IMG/VR virus record: IMGVR_UViG_3300017963_000021
Location: 24,062-88,061 of that record
Length of the DNA: 64,000 bases
Reading direction: 5' to 3' (one strand)
DNA from: a virus
Positions 1-7,957 of the stretch are shown here, one piece after another; the first letter of the stretch is position 1, and every line of letters starts with the position of its first letter. The notes beneath the pieces were generated by a model. It worked only from the letters and a program-made list of their open reading frames with translations. It searched no databases and was not told the DNA's origin. The position numbers were made by a program, and so were the translations under genes.

Positions 1-876
1 CAGTGGCAGGTCGCGCAGCACATGTTCCGCAACGTCCCTGAAATCTATGTCGCAGGCGACGACGATCAGGCGATCTACCGCTGGTCAGGCGCTGACGTGA
101 ATCACTTCCTGCAGATCAGCGACGCGCCGGAAGTGTTGCCGGTCAGTTACCGCTTGCCCGGTCCGATCTTCGACATGGCGAACGAAGTGTCGCAACGCAT
201 TGGACGTCGCTACGCGAAGAACTGGCAGTCGGCAGGGCACGAAGGCAACGTGATACGCGCGACGGTCGACGAAGAGTTCGATCTTGCGAACGGGACGTGG
301 ATGTTTCTCGCGCGCTCGCATCACTTCCTGCAGGACTTCAGGCACCAGATCGAACTGCTTGGCTACGCGTACAAGACGACGCGAAAGTCGTCGGTCGACG
401 AAGACGAAGTGCGCGCGATAATTTTATACGAAGCACTGCGCAAGGGCGAAGGCATCACAGGGCACGCACTGGAACACGTTAACGGCTACCTTGGACACAA
501 CCGCATCGACCTGCATGTGGAAGACGACGAACACGTTACACGCGACGACGTGAAGCGCTTCGGTGTGAACTTCGAACTGCCGTGGTACGACCAGCTGCTG
601 ACGATCGGCGACGCGACGCGACAGTATTACCAGTCGATACTGCGCAACGGTGAAAAGCTAACGGACGAACCGCGCATCTACACCGGGACGATTCACAGCG
701 TGAAGGGCGGCGAAGCAGACAACGTCGTACTGTGTACTGACATCACATATCGAACGCGTCAAAGTTATGACCTGTCACCGGACGACGAGCATCGCGTCTT
801 CTACACGGGGCTGACGCGCGCACGTCACAACCTGTTCGTGCTGGATCCGATCGGGAATGAATACTACGACATTTGA
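1..876 (+). CDS. UvrD/Rep-like superfamily 1 DNA helicase, C-terminal part (5' truncated)
   Basis: The frame is open from base 1, so the start and the Walker A region lie outside the window. The visible part begins QWQVAQHMF and carries the SF1 Walker B/motif II-III block GDDDQAIYRWSGAD near residues 19-32. The motif V region IHSVKGGEADNVVL and the motif VI arginine finger FYTGLTRARHNLFVL follow near the end. SF1A helicases of this type use ATP to translocate on single-stranded DNA and unwind duplex, here probably for phage replication or recombination. The clamp-like and polymerase genes follow within 4 kb, which fits a replication module. The helicase class is secure; its exact role (UvrD, Rep or Dda-like) is not. 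Confidence 0.93.
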   Translation, partial: QWQVAQHMFRNVPEIYVAGDDDQAIYRWSGADVNHFLQISDAPEVLPVSYRLPGPIFDMANEVSQRIGRRYAKNWQSAGHEGNVIRATVDEEFDLANGTWMFLARSHHFLQDFRHQIELLGYAYKTTRKSSVDEDEVRAIILYEALRKGEGITGHALEHVNGYLGHNRIDLHVEDDEHVTRDDVKRFGVNFELPWYDQLLTIGDATRQYYQSILRNGEKLTDEPRIYTGTIHSVKGGEADNVVLCTDITYRTRQSYDLSPDDEHRVFYTGLTRARHNLFVLDPIGNEYYDI

Positions 877-901
877 CTTTTAAGCAGGGCGACGATACAG
901 T
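873..901 (+). promoter_or_regulatory. degenerate early-type promoter ahead of 942 gene
   Basis: TTGACT at 873-878 is followed after 17 bases by TACAGT at 896-901. The bases after the -35 box (TTTAAGC) resemble the TTTATGC of the repeated early promoters. The leader downstream (cagaactagatagaggaca) also resembles theirs. It overlaps the helicase stop codon. Support is by pattern only. Confidence 0.4.
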
Positions 902-941
902 CGCAAATTCAGAACCACAGAACTAGATAGAGGACAGAACT

Positions 942-1169
942 ATGAGTGACAAGCAATCGTGCAGGATGCCCGGATGTTATAGCGAAGACGTTATCGCGCG
1001 CGGGTTGTGTCGACGTTGTTATGATTTTACGCGTTACTGGCAGGGGCGAAGCGCGGCGGACATTCTTGACCGCACCGAAACGCTGCGCTTTTGGGAAGGC
1101 CGGATGGACGCGATCCTTCCGAAACCTGTTTCGCGTATTACAAAGACACGTCGCAGGCGTCGCGCCTAG
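942..1169 (+). CDS. small Cys-rich basic protein, possible zinc finger
   Basis: This 75-residue protein starts at ATG 942, 7 bases after a GAGGACAG ribosome site. Cysteines fall as C-x3-C (CRMPGC) and C-x2-C (CRRC) within the first 30 residues, a spacing that could bind one zinc ion. The C-terminus is very basic (TKTRRRRRA), suggesting nucleic acid contact. It is monocistronic: a gap with the next promoter follows. I do not recognise the family. DNA or RNA binding is an inference from composition. Confidence 0.7.
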   Translation: MSDKQSCRMPGCYSEDVIARGLCRRCYDFTRYWQGRSAADILDRTETLRFWEGRMDAILPKPVSRITKTRRRRRA

Positions 1170-1261
1170 TTACGGGGGCGGCGGTGCATTTTCGATGCCC
1201 GCGCCGTCGTCCCATTTTCTTTATATGTCGCAAACGCCGTGAAAAAAATTTCATAAAAGTG

Positions 1262-1290
1262 TTGACATCTATTCCTTCGTGTCGTAATGT
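1262..1290 (+). promoter_or_regulatory. early promoter P1 (variant of the repeated module)
   Basis: TTGACA at 1262-1267, 17-base spacer, TAATGT at 1285-1290, preceded by an A/T-rich run (gaaaaaaatttcataaaag). It is the most divergent member of the family: TTGACATCTATTC instead of TTGACATTTATGC. It sits 51 bases ahead of the DUF932 gene. Confidence 0.7.
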
Positions 1291-1341
1291 AGTCCCTGCA
1301 GTACACGACAAACTACAGAACTAACACAAGGAGTAAGACCA

Positions 1342-2322
1342 ATGTCAGCAGAAATCGATATGAGTAACGGCAGGGCGAACATCGCATACTTCGGCGACAC
1401 CCCGTGGCACGGGCTAGGCGTTCCCATGGATGCCGACGCGGATCTTGACAAGTGGCGCATCGCTGCCGGTCTGGATCACAACGTTATCGGCGCGCCGGCG
1501 ATGTATCTGGATCCCGATACCGGCGACGCGCTGGAAGTTCCCAGCCGGCAGGTTCTGGTTCGCGACGATACGAAGGCGGTGCTGTCCGTAGTCGACGAAG
1601 GCTACAACATTGTGCAGCCGCGTGACGTGATCGACTTCTACAAGTCACTGATCGAAGCGCACGGCTTCAACATGGAAACAGCCGGCAGTCTTCGCGGCGG
1701 TCAGCGGATCTGGGCGCTTGCCAAGACCGGCGACGAATTCCGTCTGAAGGGTCAAGACCAGCTGCTGCGCTACATCATGCTGGCGACTTCATACGATGGT
1801 CGCATGTCGACGATCGCGACGGAAACTTCTGTTCGTGTTGTTTGCATGAACACGTTCCGCTTCGCAGTCGGCGAGAACGGCGAGAAGGCGGACATCCGCA
1901 TTCCGCACCACACTGTGTTCGATGCTGAAACTGTGAAGAAGCAGCTGAACATCGGTAGCGAAGAGTGGACCCGCTACATCGAAGAAAGCGAAGCGCTGTC
2001 TGATCGCAAGGTCGGCAAGAAGGAAATCGTCGAATTCTTTGTCGATCTGTTCTACGACACCGAAGACGAAGGCTTCAACGTCGAGGACAACAAGGTGCAG
2101 CGTCGCATCGCTACGATGGTTGACATCTTCCACAATGGTGTCGGTCAGGATACGGTCAGCGCACGCGGTACAGCATGGGGTCTGGTCAATGCAGTGTCCC
2201 GGTTCACGGATCACGAACGCAAGACACGCACGATCGACAACCGCATGAACAGTGCTTGGTTCGGCGATGGCAATCGCATGAAGCAGAAAGCGCATAACAT
2301 GGCACTGAAGCTGGTCGCCTAA
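1342..2322 (+). CDS. DUF932 / TIGR03299-type phage-plasmid protein
   Basis: This 326-residue protein starts at ATG 1342 behind an AAGGAG site. The N-terminus has the family hallmark TPWHGLG (residues 20-26). The middle contains the conserved GGQRIWALAK stretch near 118-127 and the VRVVCMNT segment near 165. Length and motif order match the DUF932 family, common on phages and plasmids, whose biochemical role is unknown. It has its own promoter (P1), so it is transcribed separately from the helicase. High DUF932 expression is often seen in phages and plasmids, but nothing here proves a function. Confidence 0.92.
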   Translation: MSAEIDMSNGRANIAYFGDTPWHGLGVPMDADADLDKWRIAAGLDHNVIGAPAMYLDPDTGDALEVPSRQVLVRDDTKAVLSVVDEGYNIVQPRDVIDFYKSLIEAHGFNMETAGSLRGGQRIWALAKTGDEFRLKGQDQLLRYIMLATSYDGRMSTIATETSVRVVCMNTFRFAVGENGEKADIRIPHHTVFDAETVKKQLNIGSEEWTRYIEESEALSDRKVGKKEIVEFFVDLFYDTEDEGFNVEDNKVQRRIATMVDIFHNGVGQDTVSARGTAWGLVNAVSRFTDHERKTRTIDNRMNSAWFGDGNRMKQKAHNMALKLVA

Positions 2323-2339
2323 TCACAACGGACTACAAC

Positions 2340-2355
2340 GGGGCAGGGACGCCCC
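2340..2355 (+). other. GC hairpin between 1342 and 2377 genes
   Basis: GGGGC (2340-2344) pairs with GCCCC (2351-2355) around the loop AGGGAC. No T-run follows, so it is more likely a transcript stability or processing hairpin than an intrinsic terminator. Confidence 0.4.
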
Positions 2356-2376
2356 ACAACCTTAGAGGACACGAAC

Positions 2377-2928
2377 ATGCCGACATATTTAATTAACTTG
2401 GACACCCTGCAGGTCAAGGCGCGTTTTGCGACACGTGCAGCCGCCGGCAACATGGCGCGGCGCATGAAGTTCAACTGGTACATCGCAGACGCTAACCGCG
2501 ACGACCTGAACCCGCTGACCATCGGACAGATTGTCGCACTGTATAACAACCTGTGCGAATCTGACGAAAGCCATATCAGCGTCGACACAAACAAGGTGCA
2601 GGCGATCGCTATGCTGGCCGACAAGATGACGCGCACACAGTTCGTCGATCGTACGATTTCGATGAAGGCAACGAAGGACGTCGGCGCATTGGAAAAGGTT
2701 GCCGAAGTCAAGCCGCTGCGTCGCAATAGCCGGATCGGCAAAGTCGTCGCGGCGCTGGCTAACGGTGCTACAATAGAAGAACTTTGCAAAGTCGCTGACT
2801 ACCCTGATCCGAAGCGTTTCTGGCGTGATCACAATCTGGTTCGCAAGGGGTACGGGCGTCAGTTCCGCGCAGGCAAATACTACCTTGTACTGCCGGCAGG
2901 AATGGACGCGCCGATATTCAGGGACTAA
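2377..2928 (+). CDS. hypothetical protein, 183 aa
   Basis: Start ATG 2377 follows a TAGAGGACACGAAC leader, the ribosome site used throughout the early region. The protein is basic. Its N-terminal half is rich in short helices (AAAGNMARRMKF). The C-terminal 60 residues (IGKVVAALANGATIEELCKV...) look like a compact helix-turn-helix or winged fold ending in a beta strand (GKYYLVLP). I do not recognise the family. DNA binding is a weak inference from the C-terminal pattern. It is probably co-transcribed with the DUF932 gene, 54 bases upstream. Confidence 0.8.
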   Translation: MPTYLINLDTLQVKARFATRAAAGNMARRMKFNWYIADANRDDLNPLTIGQIVALYNNLCESDESHISVDTNKVQAIAMLADKMTRTQFVDRTISMKATKDVGALEKVAEVKPLRRNSRIGKVVAALANGATIEELCKVADYPDPKRFWRDHNLVRKGYGRQFRAGKYYLVLPAGMDAPIFRD

Positions 2929-2933
2929 CGAAT

Positions 2934-3030
2934 TCGGGCGATGAACGCGTGCTAGTTAGGGGTGGGATCAGTTAAGTCTGATCCCTGCACGCAGCTACAG
3001 ACGTGTAGCGCTATAACCCTATCCGCCCGA
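2934..3030 (+). ncRNA. candidate structured RNA element, 97 nt, upstream of 3052 gene
   Basis: TCGGGCG (2934-2940) can pair with CGCCCGA (3024-3030). Inside lie TAGGG (2957-2961) with CCCTA (3017-3021), an 8-bp hairpin GGGATCAG/CTGATCCC (2964-2971/2978-2985) and a 6-bp hairpin GCTACA-GACG-TGTAGC (2994-3009). Together they form a closed multi-stem fold ending 21 bases before the GTG start at 3052. It may be a cis-regulatory leader or a small RNA. It is not a tRNA: there is no T-loop and the length is wrong. Confidence 0.45.
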
Positions 3031-3051
3031 TCTATTACAGGGGACAACATC

Positions 3052-3585
3052 GTGGCTAACCTTCCGACTGTGGGCAGTGCGCTATACGAAGCAATGCACA
3101 GGCGTTGCTTGCTGAACCTTAACGAACTGACAGGCAGCGATAATGGCGGGCACTGGCAGCTGTCAGCTGTACACGTCGGGTCGTGGGTGGTGTTTCCATA
3201 CTTCTTCGGCGATGATCCGTACATCGTCGCCGGTCGGGTAAGCTGGGGGAGAAAGAATAACAAGCGAACAATAACAGACGTCGCGGCGTTTCCGTACGAC
3301 GTCGAAGACGATAACATCGTGCACGCGAAGCAGCTGTGGGTCGAAGAAGATACTGGTGTCTACTTGTACGGTGACAATGTACAGTACGCATACGAAGCAG
3401 CTACTGCAGCGTCGGAGGATTTCACGATAAACGAATTCCGCATGGCGATCGCGACAGAAACCGGGATGCCGTTCGGACTGGTCGACGATGACAAGCTGGA
3501 CTTCGATCACATCTGTGTCGCGGCGTCTACCGTGGACGACGGTCCGGGTATATTCAACTGCACGCTGGACAAGTTCGAGGACTGA
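3052..3585 (+). CDS. hypothetical protein, 177 aa
   Basis: The frame is open from GTG 2962, but GTG 3052 is preferred. It has an AGGGGAC site 7 bases upstream, and the earlier stretch overlaps the structured RNA. The protein (MANLPTVGSALYEAMHRR...) is acidic, rich in Trp and Tyr, and beta-rich in the middle (SWVVFPYFFGDDPYIVAGRV). No family was recognised. It ends 3 bases before the clamp-like gene, so it belongs to the replication transcription unit, but no enzymatic motif is visible. Confidence 0.72.
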   Translation: MANLPTVGSALYEAMHRRCLLNLNELTGSDNGGHWQLSAVHVGSWVVFPYFFGDDPYIVAGRVSWGRKNNKRTITDVAAFPYDVEDDNIVHAKQLWVEEDTGVYLYGDNVQYAYEAATAASEDFTINEFRMAIATETGMPFGLVDDDKLDFDHICVAASTVDDGPGIFNCTLDKFED

Positions 3586-3588
3586 CAC

Positions 3589-4584
3589 ATGGAAGCGCTA
3601 CATAAGAAAATAATCAAGGCTGTCGTGAACAACAAAGCAGAACATGACGCGTTGCGTTGCGTCCTGTTTTATCGCGTCGCAGACGACGGTCCGTCGCGGA
3701 TGCAGGTCGTCAATAACGCCGTCGCTGTCGACATGCCATCGCCGTTCGATTTGCAGGGCATCTGTGTCCCGGCTGACAAGCTGCTGGCGGCGCTTAACAA
3801 GCGGGACGACGCACAGGTCAAGGCTACGGCGAAACGGCTTCAGGTGACGTCTAAGGGCTTCAAGGCATCGATCCCGCTGGTCCCGTCGATTAACTTCCCG
3901 CGACAGTTTCCTGAAGGCGAGAAGTACACACTCGAACACGGGTTGATCGATTCGCTGAAGATCGCCAGCGCGTTTTCTGCCGACAAGAAAAGCGGGCGGA
4001 TCTGGATGCGCGGCGTCGTCATACGCAAGGGCTACATCTACGGCACCGACGGCATGACGATGGTGCGGATCTTCGAAGATGATCTGGATCCGGGGCTGGC
4101 GCTGGCGCTGCCCGATGCCGCCGTTCATGAACTGCTGCGAATCAATAAGCCGATCGAAGCGATCCGGGCGTCGGACAGTTCGGCGACGTTCAAAATAGGC
4201 GACGTATGGCTGCGCACGGCGCTGTATAACGCCGGCGACGTGCCTGACCTTGACAGGGTTGTCCCTGACTGCAGGGACGCTGCAGCGGTCCCTGACGGGC
4301 TTCTGAAGGCACTGGAAGATCTGACGCCGTTCTGTGAGAAGTCGTTCCCGTGTATCGAAATCGGCGGCGGTGTCGTCAGCGCGTACCACAACGAAAGCGG
4401 GGACGCTGACGCGTTCGTTCAGGTCAACGGCTTGCCGGAAGAAGATAGCCGATGGCGCGCGGATCTACTGGCGCGCGTGTTGCGCGTTGCGACACATCTT
4501 GACGTGAAGGCGTATCCGTCGGCGTCGGGTTTCACGAACAAGTCGAACATCGACGGGGCGATCATGGGCGTACGCGATCAATGA
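3589..4584 (+). CDS. candidate DNA polymerase sliding clamp (beta-clamp-like)
   Basis: This 331-residue protein starts at ATG 3589. The segment RKGYIYGTDGMTMVRI near residues 145-160 resembles the strand-turn found in each beta-clamp domain (function, then ATDG-h-R-L). The earlier SIPLVPSINFPRQFP resembles the domain-linking strand that ends in a conserved FP. Length is close to bacterial DnaN (about 370). It overlaps the polymerase gene by 4 bases (ATGA), so the two are translationally coupled, which suits a processivity factor. The resemblance is fold-level and by eye; a substrate-binding or unrelated beta protein remains possible. Confidence 0.55.
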   Translation: MEALHKKIIKAVVNNKAEHDALRCVLFYRVADDGPSRMQVVNNAVAVDMPSPFDLQGICVPADKLLAALNKRDDAQVKATAKRLQVTSKGFKASIPLVPSINFPRQFPEGEKYTLEHGLIDSLKIASAFSADKKSGRIWMRGVVIRKGYIYGTDGMTMVRIFEDDLDPGLALALPDAAVHELLRINKPIEAIRASDSSATFKIGDVWLRTALYNAGDVPDLDRVVPDCRDAAAVPDGLLKALEDLTPFCEKSFPCIEIGGGVVSAYHNESGDADAFVQVNGLPEEDSRWRADLLARVLRVATHLDVKAYPSASGFTNKSNIDGAIMGVRDQ

Positions 4585-6560
4585 AGGGCGAACAGGGTAT
4601 GCTGCTGTCGCGTGAAGATCTGGCAGCGAAGGTTCCCGACACAGGCTGGACGCCGCCGCAACAATTTCCCCGGCTGGATGCCGCGAAGGAAATCGCGATC
4701 GACGTCGAAACCAAGGACAAGCGACTGAAGCAGGACGGACCCGGCGACATACGCGGCGACGGCAAGATCGTCGGCATCGCGGTCGGCACCGACGACGGCG
4801 GGCGCTGGTACTTCCCCATGCGGCACGAATTCGGGCATCAAAACATGGACCCGGAAATGGTGCTTCGCTGGGCGCGCGAAGAACTGTCGCGTCCGCATCA
4901 ACCGAAGATCGGCGCGAACCTGATGTACGACGTATCGATGCTGCGCGCTGACGGCGTGAACGTTGCCGGCGATCTGATCGACGTGCAAAGCGCGCAGGCA
5001 TTGCTAGACGAAAACGCGTTTTCCTACGCGCTGGAAAAGCTGGCGCGTCAGTGGCTGAACGAAGGAAAGAAAGACAACGATCTGTATCACTGGCTGGCGG
5101 ATACGTACGGCGGAAAGTTCACGCGTAAAGATCAGGCCGGGAATATTTATCGCGCACCGGTGCAGCTGGTCGGTCCGTACGCTGAAGGCGACGTCGATCT
5201 TCCGCTGCGCATCTGGCATCTGCAGCGACGCGAACTTGAAAAGCAGGAACTGCTGGAACTGTTTCAGCTGGAAACGGATCTGCTGCCGTTGCTGCTGGAA
5301 ATGCGCTGGCACGGTGTCGCAGTCGACGTCGATCGCGCGGATGAAGTACGCGCAACGATGCGCGGGCAACAGGCGGAACTGCAGAAGAAGCTGAACAAGA
5401 TGGCGGGCGCGCCGGTCGACGTATGGGCAGCAGAAACTATCGCGCGTGCATTCGATGCCGAAGGCATACACTACCCGCACACAGCGAAAACGAAGAAGCC
5501 GTCGTTCACGAAGGCGTGGCTGGAAAATCACGAAAGCGAACTTGCGCAGATGATCGTACAGGTCCGCAGTCTGGACAAGACGATCGGCACGTTCATCGAC
5601 GGGCACATACTGGGCAGCGTGATCAATGGCCGCATACACGCGCAGTTCCATCCGTTACGCGGTGACGAAAACGGCACAGTGTCCGGGCGCTTCAGTTCAT
5701 CGAACCCGAACCTGCAGAACATACCATCACGCGACAAGATTATCGGGCCGCTTATCCGTTCGCTGTTTATTCCAGATCCCGGCGATCCGTACTGGCGTCG
5801 CTATGACTACTCGCAGATCGAATATCGCTTGCTTTCACACTTCGCTGTCGGTCCCGGTGCAGACGAAGCGCGCGAACGTTATCGCAAGGATCCGAAGACA
5901 GATTATCACCAGATGACGCGCGAACTTATCCACGTGATAACTGCGATCATGCTGGACCGCAAGCCGACGAAGAACATTAACTTCGGGCTGTGCTACGGGA
6001 TGGGCGTGCCAGCACTGGCTGCAAATCTTGGCATGACCGTGAAGGAAGCGACGCCGCTGTTCGAGGCGTACCACGAAGGCGTCCCGTTCGTGAAGAAGAC
6101 GTACGACCTTGCAATCAGCACGGCAAAGAATCGCGGGTACGTGAAGACGGTACTCGGTCGGCGTCGGCGTTTCGATCTGTTCGAATCGGCGAACTTCATG
6201 GACAAGGCCGAACGCGACAAAATGAAACCGCTGCCGAAGGAAGACGCGATCAGGGAATACGGGTCGAACATCCAGCGCGCCGGCACACACGCGGCACTGA
6301 ACGCGGTCCTGCAGGGATCGTCCGCTGACATGATGAAGAAAGCCATGCGTGACGCGCACAGGGCCGGCGTATTCGACGCGACAGGGATCCCCCTGATCAC
6401 GGTCCACGACGAACTGAACTTCAGCGACAGCGGCACACAGGAAGCTGCAGAAGGTTTTCGGGAACTGGTCGACATCATGGAAAACTGCATACAGCTGAAG
6501 ATCCCGGTCGTCGTGGACGGCGAGCGCGGGCCGAACTGGGGGACGATGGAAGATCTCTAA
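4581..6560 (+). CDS. DNA polymerase I (family A) with 3'-5' exonuclease domain
   Basis: This 659-residue protein copies the phage genome. The N-terminal proofreading domain has Exo I DVETKD (D41, E43) and continues with NLMYDVSMLRADG. There is no 5'-3' nuclease domain, as usual for phage enzymes. Polymerase motif A is DYSQIEYRLL near 409, motif B is KNINFGLCYGMG near 463-474, and motif C is VHDELNF near 607. The O-helix position equivalent to E. coli F762 is Phe, which predicts discrimination against dideoxynucleotides. Start ATG 4581 overlaps the clamp-like gene; ATG 4599 is an alternative. All catalytic residues are present. Confidence 0.97.
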   Translation: MKGEQGMLLSREDLAAKVPDTGWTPPQQFPRLDAAKEIAIDVETKDKRLKQDGPGDIRGDGKIVGIAVGTDDGGRWYFPMRHEFGHQNMDPEMVLRWAREELSRPHQPKIGANLMYDVSMLRADGVNVAGDLIDVQSAQALLDENAFSYALEKLARQWLNEGKKDNDLYHWLADTYGGKFTRKDQAGNIYRAPVQLVGPYAEGDVDLPLRIWHLQRRELEKQELLELFQLETDLLPLLLEMRWHGVAVDVDRADEVRATMRGQQAELQKKLNKMAGAPVDVWAAETIARAFDAEGIHYPHTAKTKKPSFTKAWLENHESELAQMIVQVRSLDKTIGTFIDGHILGSVINGRIHAQFHPLRGDENGTVSGRFSSSNPNLQNIPSRDKIIGPLIRSLFIPDPGDPYWRRYDYSQIEYRLLSHFAVGPGADEARERYRKDPKTDYHQMTRELIHVITAIMLDRKPTKNINFGLCYGMGVPALAANLGMTVKEATPLFEAYHEGVPFVKKTYDLAISTAKNRGYVKTVLGRRRRFDLFESANFMDKAERDKMKPLPKEDAIREYGSNIQRAGTHAALNAVLQGSSADMMKKAMRDAHRAGVFDATGIPLITVHDELNFSDSGTQEAAEGFRELVDIMENCIQLKIPVVVDGERGPNWGTMEDL

Positions 6561-6579
6561 AATTTTTTTTCTAAAGGGG

Positions 6580-6608
6580 TTGACATTTATGCCGACAAAC
6601 TGGATACT
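6580..6608 (+). promoter_or_regulatory. repeated early promoter P2
   Basis: TTGACA 6580-6585 within TTGACATTTATGC, 17-base spacer, GATACT 6603-6608. It is preceded by an A/T tract and CTAAAGGGG, and followed by CACTGAAG and GAGGACACGACA before the ATG at 6648. It lies 20 bases after the polymerase stop. Confidence 0.82.
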
Positions 6609-6647
6609 GTAGTCACTGAAGCACAACACACCACTGAGGACACGACA

Positions 6648-7016
6648 ATGAACTTCGACAAAGACAAATTCAACTGGGACGGCATGTATCTGACCTACGA
6701 AGGCGAGCAGGGCGTGTATACGACCTACTACGGCGAGAACGGCGAGCGCTGCCATCCGACCCGCTTCGGTCTTCCGAAGGCTGCATTCATCGCACGCTTC
6801 AAGTACAACAGGGCGTGGAAGTCATGGGTCAATTTCATGGTGAAGAACTTCACCGTCGAAGAGTATCTGGGCGCGCTCGAACGGGATGAATCCCCGCTTA
6901 ACATCATGATGGGGAAGGGCTATCTTGAACCCCACATGCGCAAGCAGTGCCGCGACGCTGGCTACCCGGCGACCGTCGAAGGCTGGCACGAAATGGTCGC
7001 GAACATCACCTACTAA
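6648..7016 (+). CDS. hypothetical early protein, 122 aa
   Basis: It is driven by P2, with ATG 6648 directly after GAGGACACGACA. The protein is rich in aromatic residues (YLTYEGEQGVYTTYYGENG near 15-33) and has no membrane segment or catalytic motif I recognise. A UUCG hairpin follows, so it is a single-gene unit. The strong promoter and ribosome site suggest high early expression, as is typical for small host-takeover proteins. That role is an inference. Confidence 0.82.
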   Translation: MNFDKDKFNWDGMYLTYEGEQGVYTTYYGENGERCHPTRFGLPKAAFIARFKYNRAWKSWVNFMVKNFTVEEYLGALERDESPLNIMMGKGYLEPHMRKQCRDAGYPATVEGWHEMVANITY

Positions 7017-7025
7017 CCCACAGAA

Positions 7026-7045
7026 AGCCGGCCTTCGGGCCGGCT
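7026..7045 (+). terminator. UUCG-tetraloop hairpin after 6648 gene
   Basis: AGCCGGCC (7026-7033), loop TTCG, GGCCGGCT (7038-7045): an 8-bp GC stem with the very stable C(UUCG)G loop. No T-run follows directly. It may act as a 3'-end stabiliser or a weak terminator. A sister copy lies at 11833-11850. Confidence 0.6.
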
Positions 7046-7051
7046 AACCCG

Positions 7052-7079
7052 TTGACTTTCGTGAAGATTAAAAAATAAT
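7052..7079 (+). promoter_or_regulatory. degenerate promoter-like sequence upstream of P3
   Basis: TTGACT at 7052-7057 with AATAAT at 7074-7079 (16-base spacer), 50 bases upstream of P3. The TTTATGC element is not kept (TTCGTGA). It could be a decayed copy of the promoter repeat or a second start. Confidence 0.3.
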
Positions 7080-7101
7080 TGAATTTTTTTGTTGCAAGGT
7101 G

Positions 7102-7130
7102 TTGACATTTATGCAGACGTTCGATAATCT
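7102..7130 (+). promoter_or_regulatory. repeated early promoter P3
   Basis: TTGACATTTATGC begins at 7102; TAATCT lies at 7125-7130 after a 17-base spacer. An A/T-rich tract (gaattttttt) lies upstream. CACTGAACGAACG and GAGGACACGACG precede the ATG at 7167. Confidence 0.82.
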
Positions 7131-7166
7131 ATACCTACACTGAACGAACGCACTGAGGACACGACG

Positions 7167-7373
7167 ATGAAAGAACTTACCATACACGGAACACGCGGTA
7201 GCCAAGACATCACGAAGGTCGTCCGCATCCGCAAGGAACGCGCACTGGGTGGATACATCGTCGAGTGGGGCACCGGTAGCAATAAGAAGATCGGAACCTA
7301 CGCCGGCGGCAAGCTGACCACGATGCCGGGGACGCGCCTGATCACTGTACTGAACGACTGCTGGAACGACTAA
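7167..7373 (+). CDS. hypothetical early protein, 68 aa
   Basis: First gene of the P3 unit, with ATG 7167 after GAGGACACGACG. It is small, basic and beta-rich (TKVVRIRKERALGGYIVEWG), possibly an OB or SH3-like barrel, but no family is recognised. It is followed after 14 bases by the 7388 gene, which uses the same GAGGACACGATA site, so the two are co-expressed. Confidence 0.8.
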   Translation: MKELTIHGTRGSQDITKVVRIRKERALGGYIVEWGTGSNKKIGTYAGGKLTTMPGTRLITVLNDCWND

Positions 7374-7387
7374 TAGAGGACACGATA

Positions 7388-7714
7388 ATGAACGTAGGAT
7401 ACGACAAGGTCGAATACTGGGACGAACCATTGACGCCGGACACGGGCTGCAAGATCGAAGTCGTGTATGACGTGAACCATTACTTCCATACGGATTACGG
7501 ACGCGACAGCGATCGACAGGTCTACAACGAAAAGGAATTCACGCGCGTGAAGTTCCGCATGACCGGGCCGACCGGTACGCACGAACTTGACGGCAGTTCC
7601 AGCCGCAAACGGGTACAAGCGCACTGGAATGGTTTTGTCGCAAACAACGGCGGCGTTGCTGGTAAGCTTTCGTCGATGCCGCGTAAACACTGGAAACGGA
7701 CCTACTGGTGCTGA
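7388..7714 (+). CDS. hypothetical early protein, 108 aa
   Basis: ATG 7388 sits behind AGAGGACACGATA. The acidic, Tyr-rich N-terminal half (YDVNHYFHTDYGRDSD) is followed by a basic C-terminus (RKHWKRTYWC). No family was recognised. It ends one base before the ATG of the next gene, in a run of coupled small genes from 7167 to 9785. Confidence 0.8.
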   Translation: MNVGYDKVEYWDEPLTPDTGCKIEVVYDVNHYFHTDYGRDSDRQVYNEKEFTRVKFRMTGPTGTHELDGSSSRKRVQAHWNGFVANNGGVAGKLSSMPRKHWKRTYWC

Positions 7715-7715
7715 C

Positions 7716-7955
7716 ATGGGAAAAGAACGCTTAGTGTATAATGTGCCGCCGTCGTTCTTTGAAGAAGAACTGGAACGACGGCGGAAGATACGGAAGCAGG
7801 CGCTGCGGACGATCAGTGCGTACCACGAAAAGCGTCGCGCACTGGATGCCGGCAGTCCCGAAGCGGTGTATTATCTCGAACGCATCGTGCTGCTAATGGA
7901 CTTCGTCAAGCGTATGCGCAGAAGTATCGCGCGCATCGAATCGAAGATGGTGTGA
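7716..7955 (+). CDS. small helical charged protein, paralogue of the next gene
   Basis: The frame is open further upstream, but ATG 7716 is chosen because it starts directly after the 7714 stop. The 79 residues are mostly helix, with charged runs (EEELERRRKIRKQ) and a likely amphipathic C-terminal helix. It shares a layout with the next protein: VP-x-FF near the start, an R-rich run, then a SPE/SPA turn and a second basic helix. This suggests a tandem duplication. Function unknown; coiled-coil or nucleic acid contact is possible. Confidence 0.7.
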   Translation: MGKERLVYNVPPSFFEEELERRRKIRKQALRTISAYHEKRRALDAGSPEAVYYLERIVLLMDFVKRMRRSIARIESKMV

Positions 7956-7957
7956 CA

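Noticed and set aside
2934-3030. tRNA (7-bp acceptor-like stem)
   Set aside because: There is no T-loop TTC motif, the arm lengths do not fit, and no anticodon arm of 5 bp with 7-base loop is in place. No other tRNA was seen in the window.
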